A DNA stretch of 64,000 bases from a virus, in the IMG/VR virus record IMGVR_UViG_3300027917_001949, positions 88,754-152,753 of that record; one strand, written 5' to 3'. Made by a program: the position numbers and the translations under genes. The notes beneath the pieces are model-generated. The model had not been told where the DNA came from, searched no databases, and was given only the letters and a program-made list of their open reading frames with translations. Below are positions 49,400 to 57,266 of this stretch, one piece after another. Each line of letters begins with the position of its first letter. Positions within the stretch are counted from its first letter, which is position 1.

Positions 49400-49572
49400 A
49401 TGACCCTTCACTGTGCGTAGCATGTGATAAGAGATTTCAATGTTATACTTCTAGAAAAAGAAGTGAGGACGGATACTGTAATATCGATAGATTTCTGAAG
49501 TTACCTGATGGAGTAGTCAGAGAGGTGCAGATAAGGAAAGCAAAACGGCAAGGTCATTACTTCACAGAATGA
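49357..49572 (+). CDS. Cys-motif protein
   Basis: 71 residues, AAAGGTGTGACCA site. Motif C20-VA-C23-DKRFQ-C29-YTS; later basic stretch (QIRKAKRQGHYF). Third Cys-motif gene in a row. Confidence 0.65.
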   Translation: MSNSQSLYYDSRHLNDPSLCVACDKRFQCYTSRKRSEDGYCNIDRFLKLPDGVVREVQIRKAKRQGHYFTE

Positions 49573-49597
49573 AAAAATATGCAACGTGGACCGACCA

Positions 49598-49930
49598 ATG
49601 GTTAAAGAAACGAATATGGGGGAGAAGTTTAAGATTTACAAGAACTCTCCGGTATGTCCAGGATGTGGGGAGTATATGAGGTATCTTTACTCTCAGCTAT
49701 CATCTGGCAGGTCTGTATGGTCATGTAGGGACTGTGATGTACAGACAGTTACCCATGAATTACCGGAAGAGGATGACCCGAGTAAAATTGTGCCAGTCAT
49801 TACTGGCTTTTTGTATTATGGATATAGAGACTTTGGAGAAGGTTATCTCGGGTTTAAAGATAAGCAAACCGAAATACCGTGGGAAAAATGTGGAGGACGC
49901 TTCACTCCCATTTATGCTTTCAACGTTTAG
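49598..49930 (+). CDS. zinc-ribbon protein
   Basis: About 110 residues (ATG 49598; GTG 49586 or ATG 49616 are alternatives). VCPGCGEYM and CRDCDVQ form a zinc ribbon; the rest is acidic and aromatic. Overlaps the next gene. Confidence 0.55.
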   Translation: MVKETNMGEKFKIYKNSPVCPGCGEYMRYLYSQLSSGRSVWSCRDCDVQTVTHELPEEDDPSKIVPVITGFLYYGYRDFGEGYLGFKDKQTEIPWEKCGGRFTPIYAFNV

Positions 49931-50393
49931 AAAGCTAATAAAGAATGAAGTTCCCCCAACACAACAAGAATTCATTGATAAATTCAAAACTGAATTTCCA
50001 GATACGAAATCACATGGTTTAACATCAAGACTAAAAAGAGCTTACTTGTCATATGTTCGGGAGTACCATCTTGGGTATTTATTAAGGAAGTATTTTAAAA
50101 GGGTTATTTATGACGAGGAGATAGATATAGCTGGTGTTGACTACGTTATAAAATATCGAGGGAGAAAGTTTAATATACATGCATATGTTGATACGGCTGG
50201 TGGTAAGTATTGGAGAGAGATTAAAAACGGAAGACATAATTTTCGTGGTACTCACCTTGACTTACCTATGGATTTAACCACGGGAAAACGATGTGGTAAG
50301 CTTATACTTTACACCGATGACCAGATAATAAAACTAAAAGAGGAAATGGATAGGATTATAAAGGCAAAGCGGAAGGCTGAAGCTAGAAAATAG
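49914..50393 (+). CDS. hypothetical protein, possible nuclease-like fold
   Basis: 159 residues from ATG 49914; a longer frame starting at 49734 overlaps the zinc-ribbon gene. GVDYVIKYRGRKFNIHAYVDT followed by YWREIKNGRHNF has an alternating strand pattern with D and E residues reminiscent of PD-(D/E)xK-like folds, but the catalytic set is not clear. Lys-rich end. Confidence 0.5.
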   Translation: MLSTFRKLIKNEVPPTQQEFIDKFKTEFPDTKSHGLTSRLKRAYLSYVREYHLGYLLRKYFKRVIYDEEIDIAGVDYVIKYRGRKFNIHAYVDTAGGKYWREIKNGRHNFRGTHLDLPMDLTTGKRCGKLILYTDDQIIKLKEEMDRIIKAKRKAEARK

Positions 50394-50482
50394 TCCTCTG
50401 ACATTCGGCTGTGCGTGTACTGACATTTTTTTACGGCTCGTGCCGATATAAATAAAACTATATATATAATATATAAGGACCA

Positions 50483-50722
50483 TTGGACCTCTTGGACCGA
50501 CAGATGAGTGACAAAGAAGACATTATTCAAAATTTGATAACACTAAGCGAATATCTGGATACTATGATTGATGGTCTGGATAAATTAGACAAGACTGACG
50601 ATAAAGCTACTAATCGTAATCTTGTCAATGAGGTCACTTTTGCAATGTTCAATTTGGTAGACAGGTTAGTAAACACAGAAGCTGATATTTATAATTATTT
50701 TCACAGGAGGGATAGGGATTAA
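50483..50722 (+). CDS. helical acidic protein
   Basis: 79 residues from TTG 50483 (AAGGA 4 bases upstream) or 72 from ATG 50504. Almost entirely helical with heptad spacing (NLITLSEYLDTMIDGLDKL). The 89-base gap upstream is AT-rich, holds TATATAATATATAA but no matching -35 box. Confidence 0.55.
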   Translation: MDLLDRQMSDKEDIIQNLITLSEYLDTMIDGLDKLDKTDDKATNRNLVNEVTFAMFNLVDRLVNTEADIYNYFHRRDRD

Positions 50723-50986
50723 ATGGGATGCTCGTTAGAACCGATGTTAAAGAAAGCGCACGCTGAGATGCGTAACCCAAAACTTGGGAATATTATTTTA
50801 CATTGTCCAGTATTGAATAGACAAATATGTTTGTGGTGTTGTCTACATCTTGCGGATGCAGGTGACCCAAAGAAAAGAGAGCACATGCTCAATTTGTACC
50901 CTGAGTTGATGGATGTCCAAAAAGTTTCTAATCGTGATTTTGATTCAATGTTTGAAACATGTTCACGTTGTCGTGTAAGGTATTGA
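50723..50986 (+). CDS. Cys-rich protein ending in a truncated motif
   Basis: 87 residues. CPVLNRQICLWCCLH near residue 28, then the protein ends CSRCRVRY: C-x2-C-x2-R-Y-stop, i.e. the common motif cut before its third Cys. The stop codon lies inside the -35 box of the next promoter. Function unknown. Confidence 0.6.
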   Translation: MGCSLEPMLKKAHAEMRNPKLGNIILHCPVLNRQICLWCCLHLADAGDPKKREHMLNLYPELMDVQKVSNRDFDSMFETCSRCRVRY

Positions 50987-51011
50987 CTTGGGGCAATTTG
51001 TATGGTATAAT
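50983..51011 (+). promoter_or_regulatory. sigma-70 type promoter
   Basis: TTGACT 50983-50988, 17-bp spacer, TATAAT 51006-51011. Followed by the clpP and nucleotide-metabolism genes. Confidence 0.8.
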
Positions 51012-51210
51012 GGAAGTAGAGAAGGTAAAGAAGAGGACTAAAGAATTACAGGAACTGACCGCAAAGTTGGGAACTGGATTTTCTTACTCTGAACAAGAAC
51101 TTATACGACGTGTATTTAAAGCCGTAATTTCGCAGATGAAAAATAAAACTGATATAGGGGTCGCACAAGACATCCTAGAAAGGACAAAGTGGTTAGACAA
51201 TGGATTATGA
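51010..51210 (+). CDS. small hypothetical protein before clpP
   Basis: 66 residues from ATG 51010, which lies inside the -10 box; if the promoter is used, a downstream TTG near 51067 would be needed. Helical (EQELIRRVFKAVISQMKNK). Overlaps the ClpP-like start by 11 bases. Confidence 0.45.
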   Translation: MEVEKVKKRTKELQELTAKLGTGFSYSEQELIRRVFKAVISQMKNKTDIGVAQDILERTKWLDNGL

Positions 51211-51775
51211 ACCTATGATTGTTACTGAGTTTGAACGGAGAACACTCAGGGAAAAAAGGAAAATATTAGTTGCTGGTGAGATATGTGAAGGTGATGCTCA
51301 CGAATTCTTAGAGGACATGAATATATTGTTGTCCGAAGATTCGAACGAACCAATCAGACTTATTATAGCTTCTATCGGTGGTGAAGCATTCCCAGGATTT
51401 GCAATGATAAGAGCGATTAGAGCAGCACAGAGACGTGGTATTAGGGTAATCGGAGAGGTAAATGGTTGTGCTTGTTCTATGGCTTTTTTCATGCTTCAAA
51501 GTTGTGACGAGCGTCGCATGGGTACTCTTGACGTGTTGATGGCGCACGGTGTCACTACTGGTCTTATTGGTGATATGAAGAACATAGAGGCAGAAACTAA
51601 ATTACTAAACCACTGGCATACAGAGTGGTCGAGAATAGTTGCTGGTAGGTGCAAAGGTGATTACAACGAGGCTGGTTATTGGTTTGAAGTATTTAGAGAC
51701 AATACACCTTGCTGGTATACCGCAGATGAAGCACTAGAAATGGGATTGGTGGACACAGTAGATGACGCAAATTAA
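51200..51775 (+). CDS. clpP: ClpP-like serine protease
   Basis: 191 residues, usual ClpP length. SIGGEAFPGFAMIRAI forms the oxyanion strand; the nucleophile is Ser in GCACSMAFFML (about 95), the His in LMAHGV (about 117); the acid is less clear. ClpP degrades proteins fed by Clp ATPases; no phage ClpX/A is seen, so host ATPases or a structural role (prohead maturation protease) are alternatives. Followed by dUTPase with 14-base overlap. Confidence 0.85.
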   Translation: MDYEPMIVTEFERRTLREKRKILVAGEICEGDAHEFLEDMNILLSEDSNEPIRLIIASIGGEAFPGFAMIRAIRAAQRRGIRVIGEVNGCACSMAFFMLQSCDERRMGTLDVLMAHGVTTGLIGDMKNIEAETKLLNHWHTEWSRIVAGRCKGDYNEAGYWFEVFRDNTPCWYTADEALEMGLVDTVDDAN

Positions 51776-52193
51776 AATAAAGAAGATAGATAAAAAAGCC
51801 ATTGTACCAAAGATAGCGACAAAAGGGTCAGCTTGTTTTGACTTATACTCTTGTGAGGACTTTGTAATGTCGAACGGTCACTTCCAATCAGTGAGGACTG
51901 GTTTGATTTTTGAGATACCGAAAGGGTATCATGTAAAAATATACTCACGCAGCGGAATATCGAAACGTGGTATCATTATTCCTAACTCACCTGGGATAGT
52001 AGACTCTGATTACCGTGGAGAAATTACTGTGATGTTGTATGGACTATTCGTAAAAGGACACGAAATATTCCAAGTTGGTCACAGGATTGCTCAAGCAGAG
52101 CTTGTACAAGGAACTCCAGCGGAGTTTAAAGTGGTTTCGAGTCTATCTGATACGGAGCGTGGGACAAAAGGATTCGGTTCAACGGGAAAATAA
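51762..52193 (+). CDS. dut: dUTPase
   Basis: 143 residues, trimeric dUTPase type. ATKGSACFDLYS (motif 1), YSRSGISKRGIII (motif 2 region), PGIVDSDYRGEI (motif 3), GHRIAQAEL (motif 4) and TERGTKGFGSTG (motif 5) are all present. Converts dUTP to dUMP, which fits with the uracil glycosylase at 6876. Confidence 0.93.
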   Translation: MTQIKIKKIDKKAIVPKIATKGSACFDLYSCEDFVMSNGHFQSVRTGLIFEIPKGYHVKIYSRSGISKRGIIIPNSPGIVDSDYRGEITVMLYGLFVKGHEIFQVGHRIAQAELVQGTPAEFKVVSSLSDTERGTKGFGSTGK

Positions 52194-52240
52194 CAATATT
52201 ATAAGCTTGTGTCTTATAGTACAAGGTAAGGAGATTGTAA

Positions 52241-52717
52241 ATGGGAAAGAACTATGAAGTTTATTTAGCGGGTAGGATAGCTAATCTTAGCTATGATGAA
52301 GCAATAAAGGAACGAGACGAACTGACAGAAAAACTTAATGCAATTGGTATCAAATGCCGGACTCCAATGCGGGGTAAACAACACCTACAAAACACTAATA
52401 AAATTACTGCTGATGCATTTAAAAATGGACTGACAGTCCAAGAAGTTATCCAGCGAGACCTTAGTGACTTGGCTGAGGTTGACGCCATTGTCGTATTGAC
52501 AGGAGATGACCCAAGTTGGGGTACAGCGGGTGAGTTTTATTATTGTACATGGATTGCAAAAACACCAACGTTGGTTATTGCCAAAAATCATGTCGGTGGA
52601 TGGATGGAATACTATGCCACCAAGATAGTTCCCGACTTTGATTCAGCGGTGGAAGTACTAAAACATTGGAAGACGTATTGGAATCACAAAGGTTCGGGAA
52701 TATATGATTCGAGGTAG
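52241..52717 (+). CDS. nucleoside 2-deoxyribosyltransferase-like protein
   Basis: 158 residues. YEVYLAGRIANLSYDEA at the start and DLAEVDAIVVLTGDDPSWGTAGEF in the middle match the deoxyribosyltransferase/DUF4406-type fold, in which a Glu (here in AGEF) is catalytic. May exchange bases on deoxynucleosides or hydrolyse dNMPs. Lies 3 bases before nrdJ. Confidence 0.75.
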   Translation: MGKNYEVYLAGRIANLSYDEAIKERDELTEKLNAIGIKCRTPMRGKQHLQNTNKITADAFKNGLTVQEVIQRDLSDLAEVDAIVVLTGDDPSWGTAGEFYYCTWIAKTPTLVIAKNHVGGWMEYYATKIVPDFDSAVEVLKHWKTYWNHKGSGIYDSR

Positions 52718-52720
52718 TGA

Positions 52721-54754
52721 ATGAGAGTAATTAAGCGTGATGGAAGAATTGTTAAGTATAACCCAGATAAGATAGTTCTTGCTGTTACGAAAGCTATGAA
52801 GTCAATTGGTTTGTCTGATGATAAGATACCAAATGACATAGCCCAGAAAGTAACTGATAATATAAACGGTAGCAAAGAGATTTCGGTAGAGGATATACAG
52901 GATAAGGTTGAGAATGCCCTGATAGGGTTGGGCAATGCTAAACTTGCCAAAGAATATATTCTCTACAGAGCACGTCGAGCGCAGGTTCGTGGGTTCAGGG
53001 AAGCTATCGGTGTACAAGACGACGAATTGAAACTAGGTGTCAATGCTCTATCCTTACTTGACAAGCGTTATTTGAAGTCATTTGATGGGAAAAAGGAGAC
53101 ACCGTCACAGATGTTTAGGAGAGTTGCCAAACACGTTGCTTCAGTGGAGAAACAATACGGGTCAAATCCAGACTATTGGAGTAGGGTGTTTTACAATTTA
53201 ATGGCAAACCAGATATTTTTACCGAATACACCGTGTCTGGCAAATGCTGGCAACGTAGACCTAAACTTTTTGTTTGCCTGTTATGCGTTTGAAGTTGGTG
53301 ATTCGATGGAAGAAATTCTTCAGACTGCAAAAGATTGTGGAATGGTGCAGAAAACAGGTGGTGGAGTAGGTTTACATCTATCTAAATTAAGACCATCTGG
53401 TGACTTTGTAAAATCGACTGAGGGTATCGCTAGTGGACCTATTGACTTTATGAGGATATTTGATACCGTGAGCGACGTTATTAAACAGGGAGGTATTAGA
53501 CGTGGTGGTAACTTAGGCTTATTGCTTGTTAACCATCCAGATATTATCGAGTTTATCAAATGCAAAAACGATGAAACAAGGTTTAATAATTTTAATATAT
53601 CAGTTGCTTTTACTGATGAATTCATGCGGTGTGTTGAGAATGACGAGTTGTTTGAGTTGGTTAATCCAAAAGATAACTCAGTCGTCACGAAAATTAATCC
53701 GAGGCATCTTTTCAGGTTCATTGCAGAGTCTGCTTGGAGCAATGGAGAACCAGGATTCGTGTTCTGGGATAGAATGGAACTTGACAATCCAACCCCCGAC
53801 CAAGGTCATCTGATTAAGAACCTGTGTGGAGAGCAAGATTTACTTCCTTATGAAGCGTGTTGTCTTGGTTCAATTAATCTCGCTAAATTTGTTGAGGATG
53901 ACCAGATTGTGTACACCTCTCTCAGAAAAGTGGTAAATCATTCTGTGAGATTCTTGGATGACGTTATTGATGCTTCTAACTATCCGCTTGAAAGAATAGC
54001 AGATACAGTACATAATAATAGGAAGATAGGTTTAGGGGTCATGGGATTTGCTGATATGCTATTCCTGTTGGGTATACCTTATGACTCAGAAGAAGCTGAA
54101 GATGTGGCACACCATGTGATGTCATTTATAAATACAGAAGCTAGACGTGCGTCTGCAAAATTAGCGGAGGATAAGGGGTCGTTTCCAGCGTTGACGACAT
54201 CTGTAATTAATGAACCGAGAAGAAACGCAACCCTTACTACTATCGCACCAACTGGCAGTATTAGTATTATAGCAGAAACATCTAGCGGGATAGAACCAGC
54301 ATTTGCAATAGTATATCAGAAAACAAATATTCTTGAGAGTAACACCTTTTTTGAGATAAATCCTGTGTTTGAGGAAGTTGCCAAACGTGAGGGGTGGTAT
54401 TCTCAATCATTGATTAATAAGATAATAAAGAACGGTGGAATTGTTGCCGGTATACAAGACATTCCAGATAAGTGGCAACGTGTTTTCAGAACTGCTCTTG
54501 AGATAGCTCCTGAGTGGCACGTCAGGATGCAGGCAGCGTTCCAAAATAATATTGATAATTCAATCTCTAAGACAGTCAATTTACCATCATACGCAACGGT
54601 TGAAGACGTAGAACGAGTCATATTACAAGCGTACGCATCCGGCTTGAAGGGTCTTACAGTGTTTCGTGATAAGAGTCGAACTAAACAAGTATTAGAAACG
54701 TTGTGTATAGAGTGTGAGGACGACGTTTGTCCAATTACTCTTGACGACTCTTAA
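52721..54754 (+). CDS. nrdJ: class II (B12-dependent) ribonucleotide reductase
   Basis: 677 residues. N-terminal ATP-cone (VIKRDGRIVKYNPDKIV). Catalytic barrel: LPNTPCLANAG, GGGVGLHLS, CGEQDLLPYEACCLGSINL and APTGSISIIAETSSGIEP. C-terminal CIECEDDVCP is the redox shuttle. Makes dNTP precursors without oxygen, using adenosylcobalamin. The usual ACNLGSINL reads ACCLGSINL here. No small subunit gene, as expected for class II. Confidence 0.93.
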   Translation: MRVIKRDGRIVKYNPDKIVLAVTKAMKSIGLSDDKIPNDIAQKVTDNINGSKEISVEDIQDKVENALIGLGNAKLAKEYILYRARRAQVRGFREAIGVQDDELKLGVNALSLLDKRYLKSFDGKKETPSQMFRRVAKHVASVEKQYGSNPDYWSRVFYNLMANQIFLPNTPCLANAGNVDLNFLFACYAFEVGDSMEEILQTAKDCGMVQKTGGGVGLHLSKLRPSGDFVKSTEGIASGPIDFMRIFDTVSDVIKQGGIRRGGNLGLLLVNHPDIIEFIKCKNDETRFNNFNISVAFTDEFMRCVENDELFELVNPKDNSVVTKINPRHLFRFIAESAWSNGEPGFVFWDRMELDNPTPDQGHLIKNLCGEQDLLPYEACCLGSINLAKFVEDDQIVYTSLRKVVNHSVRFLDDVIDASNYPLERIADTVHNNRKIGLGVMGFADMLFLLGIPYDSEEAEDVAHHVMSFINTEARRASAKLAEDKGSFPALTTSVINEPRRNATLTTIAPTGSISIIAETSSGIEPAFAIVYQKTNILESNTFFEINPVFEEVAKREGWYSQSLINKIIKNGGIVAGIQDIPDKWQRVFRTALEIAPEWHVRMQAAFQNNIDNSISKTVNLPSYATVEDVERVILQAYASGLKGLTVFRDKSRTKQVLETLCIECEDDVCPITLDDS

Positions 54755-54780
54755 TACTAGGAGAGGAACGGAGAGTAAAA

Positions 54781-55092
54781 ATGTCTAGGAGAACGCAAGG
54801 TAATGTGGCAATAGAGCCGTTTGATTTCTATAGATACGAGAATGCGGAAAAGTGCTGCTCCATTTGCGGTCACGCTATTTACACAGCAAATCATAATACC
54901 TACTTTTGTAATAAGTGTTACCGGACGTGGAAGTACGAGATATTGGGGAAAGAACCTTGGGTTATCTATCTTCAACGATTGGAAAACAGGAGACGATATA
55001 GAAAAGAGAAGGTGGAGAGTAAAATAACGTTAATATATCTAGACAATAACCTAGACATAGACGATGAAGGTAACCTAGTTCAGAGGGATTAG
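54781..55092 (+). CDS. zinc-ribbon phage protein
   Basis: 103 residues. CSICG and CNKC form a zinc ribbon at about 23-46, followed by a basic helix (RLENRRRYRKEKVE). Located before the terminase genes. Function unknown. Confidence 0.6.
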   Translation: MSRRTQGNVAIEPFDFYRYENAEKCCSICGHAIYTANHNTYFCNKCYRTWKYEILGKEPWVIYLQRLENRRRYRKEKVESKITLIYLDNNLDIDDEGNLVQRD

Positions 55093-55094
55093 TG

Positions 55095-55694
55095 ATGGGT
55101 AGGAAAAAGAAGGGTAGCGATTTACAAGATAAAATAGATAAATATTTGACTGACTATGAACTGGACGATTTGAATCAGTCAAATGATATGCAAGCATTGA
55201 CTACGATGTGCCAACTTGAGTTGAATATAGAGAAGATTCAGGAAGCACTGAGCAGTCTTGAATATAAGAAAAGTACTAAAAAAGGTAAAGAGACATCTAT
55301 TGATACGAAGCAGATACGTGAGTTGCATAGTGCATTACGTGATGCTAATCAGAACTGGGTGCAGCTACAGACTGAGTTAGGTATTAACAGACGGCAGAGA
55401 CGTAGCGATGATGATGAGACACCGTTGCAGCACGTCATGAAGATTCAGGATTTGGCACGTAAGTTCGTAGATAGTCGTTATAATAAGGTTGTATGTTCTG
55501 ACTGTGGTCAGTATCTTGGTAAATATTTGCTGTATGTTACCGAGAAGGGTGAGGAAGGGTCTATTGAAAGTAAAACGGAGAAAGTAGAACCCTATAAACA
55601 TACTTTTAGGGTAGAGTGTTGGAAGTGCGGGAAGATGGTTGAAGACTCCAACGAAGACATTGTTTTAACTTATGAAGGAAAAGGTAACATTTAA
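55095..55694 (+). CDS. possible small terminase subunit
   Basis: 199 residues from ATG 55095. Helical (QLELNIEKIQEALSSLEYKK), with a C-terminal zinc ribbon CSDCG...CWKCG. Position immediately upstream of terL, with a 23-base overlap, and helical N-terminus fit a small terminase; no helix-turn-helix is clear. Tentative. Confidence 0.5.
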   Translation: MGRKKKGSDLQDKIDKYLTDYELDDLNQSNDMQALTTMCQLELNIEKIQEALSSLEYKKSTKKGKETSIDTKQIRELHSALRDANQNWVQLQTELGINRRQRRSDDDETPLQHVMKIQDLARKFVDSRYNKVVCSDCGQYLGKYLLYVTEKGEEGSIESKTEKVEPYKHTFRVECWKCGKMVEDSNEDIVLTYEGKGNI

Positions 55695-57264
55695 CGATGG
55701 TGAATTAGCTGTACTGGAATTACTGGAAGACCCAGTTCTTTTCGGTGAGTTTATTCGAAGTGCCGAAGATGAGATAGAAGAGGGTGAAGGGTGGCATTAT
55801 GACAATTATCAGCGCAAGATGCTAACTGATAGTAGTCACTACGTCAGTATTGCAACAGGTCGTACTACCGGTAAGACGGCTAGCATGGAGACTAAAATAA
55901 TCCAGTTAGCAATATCTAATATATATGCACGAGCAAGTGCTAATGAGATTTTACTGGTAGTTCAAAACAAATCACAGCTTGACCCAGTTTTTGCCAGGGT
56001 TGTTAAGTTCTTCAGGATGCACTGGTTCTTAAAGTACTTCATTGACAGAATGAGCGTTAATATGTCTAATCACGAAATAAAGTTGTTAAATGGTTGTGTG
56101 ATTAGGTGTAGAATTGTCGGTGCTACCGCTGATAGTAACGTTATCGGTCTTCACGTCCCATGCATCTTTGTTGATGAGGGTCAGGTGTTTGCATACTCAG
56201 CATGGAATTCACTTATGCAATGTCTTACCACGTGGGATGAAGACTTCTACTTGTGGGTAAGCGGTGTACCAAATGGTCTTCGTGAGAAGAATGTTCTTTA
56301 CGAATGTGACCAAATTGATGAGAAGTACTCACGACATAACGTATCACGTCTGAAAAGTACTAGATACACCGAGGAACAACATAATACTGACCTTAAGCAG
56401 TATGGTGGTGAGAACGGTGATGATTATGTTCATCTTGTTCTTGGTGAACACGGTTCTCCAGCATTCTCTGTCTTTGACAGAAAATTAATGTTGATTGAGG
56501 ATTATCCGGTTGACGTTCACTTGATGAACAATATTACATTAGAACAACATGCGGGTAACTTTAACGAAGTTCTTATGGTTAAGGACTTACCGCCAGATAT
56601 TGTTAAGAAATATGACCTTATCATAGCTGGTATTGATGCTGGTTTCTCTAATGACCCGACGATTATTACGATATTGTGGAGAAATGCTGATACATTGGTG
56701 TGGAGAGAGTTTACTAGAATAGAACTGAGAAGAATTAAATACCCAGACCAAGCTAAGATAATCGATTGGTTAGACAGTATTTACGGTTTCAACATGATTG
56801 CAATAGACGCTGGTAGTTCTGGATTAGCGTTGTGTCAAATACTGCAAGATGACAATGGTGAATTCAAACGTAAGGAATTCATTAAACGACTGATACCGGT
56901 TGATTTTCAAGCGAATGTTGTAACTGGGTACGACGATGAAGAGAAGGAAATAAAAAGCAGGGTAAGGAAGTTTACTATACAAACACTTCAAAAATGGTCA
57001 CAGAATGACCAGATTATTGCGTTTACAACTCAAGATGACGATGTCATTAATGAGCTTGAGCGAGTCGGGTTCACTAGGGATATGTTGGGAGAACCAAAAT
57101 TCTTTGTTTATTCTCCACAAGGTGGTCAAAGGGGCGAAGACCATATCTTAGCTTCTATCTTGACGTGGGTGTATGGTTATTATTATAAATATTATTCTCC
57201 AGAAAAACCAAAAACTAAAGGTAAGTTAAGCGACCTTGCTAAAGGTGGATGGTTTCAGAGGTAA
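55672..57264 (+). CDS. terL: large terminase
   Basis: 530 residues. ATPase: GRTTGKTAS (Walker A, about 65-73), CIFVDEG (Walker B) and VSGVP (coupling motif C). Nuclease: GIDAGFSNDP and AIDAGSSG are the acidic strands of the RNase H-like domain. Packages DNA into proheads and cuts it. Overlaps the small gene upstream. Confidence 0.9.
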   Translation: MKEKVTFNDGELAVLELLEDPVLFGEFIRSAEDEIEEGEGWHYDNYQRKMLTDSSHYVSIATGRTTGKTASMETKIIQLAISNIYARASANEILLVVQNKSQLDPVFARVVKFFRMHWFLKYFIDRMSVNMSNHEIKLLNGCVIRCRIVGATADSNVIGLHVPCIFVDEGQVFAYSAWNSLMQCLTTWDEDFYLWVSGVPNGLREKNVLYECDQIDEKYSRHNVSRLKSTRYTEEQHNTDLKQYGGENGDDYVHLVLGEHGSPAFSVFDRKLMLIEDYPVDVHLMNNITLEQHAGNFNEVLMVKDLPPDIVKKYDLIIAGIDAGFSNDPTIITILWRNADTLVWREFTRIELRRIKYPDQAKIIDWLDSIYGFNMIAIDAGSSGLALCQILQDDNGEFKRKEFIKRLIPVDFQANVVTGYDDEEKEIKSRVRKFTIQTLQKWSQNDQIIAFTTQDDDVINELERVGFTRDMLGEPKFFVYSPQGGQRGEDHILASILTWVYGYYYKYYSPEKPKTKGKLSDLAKGGWFQR

Positions 57265-57266
57265 TT

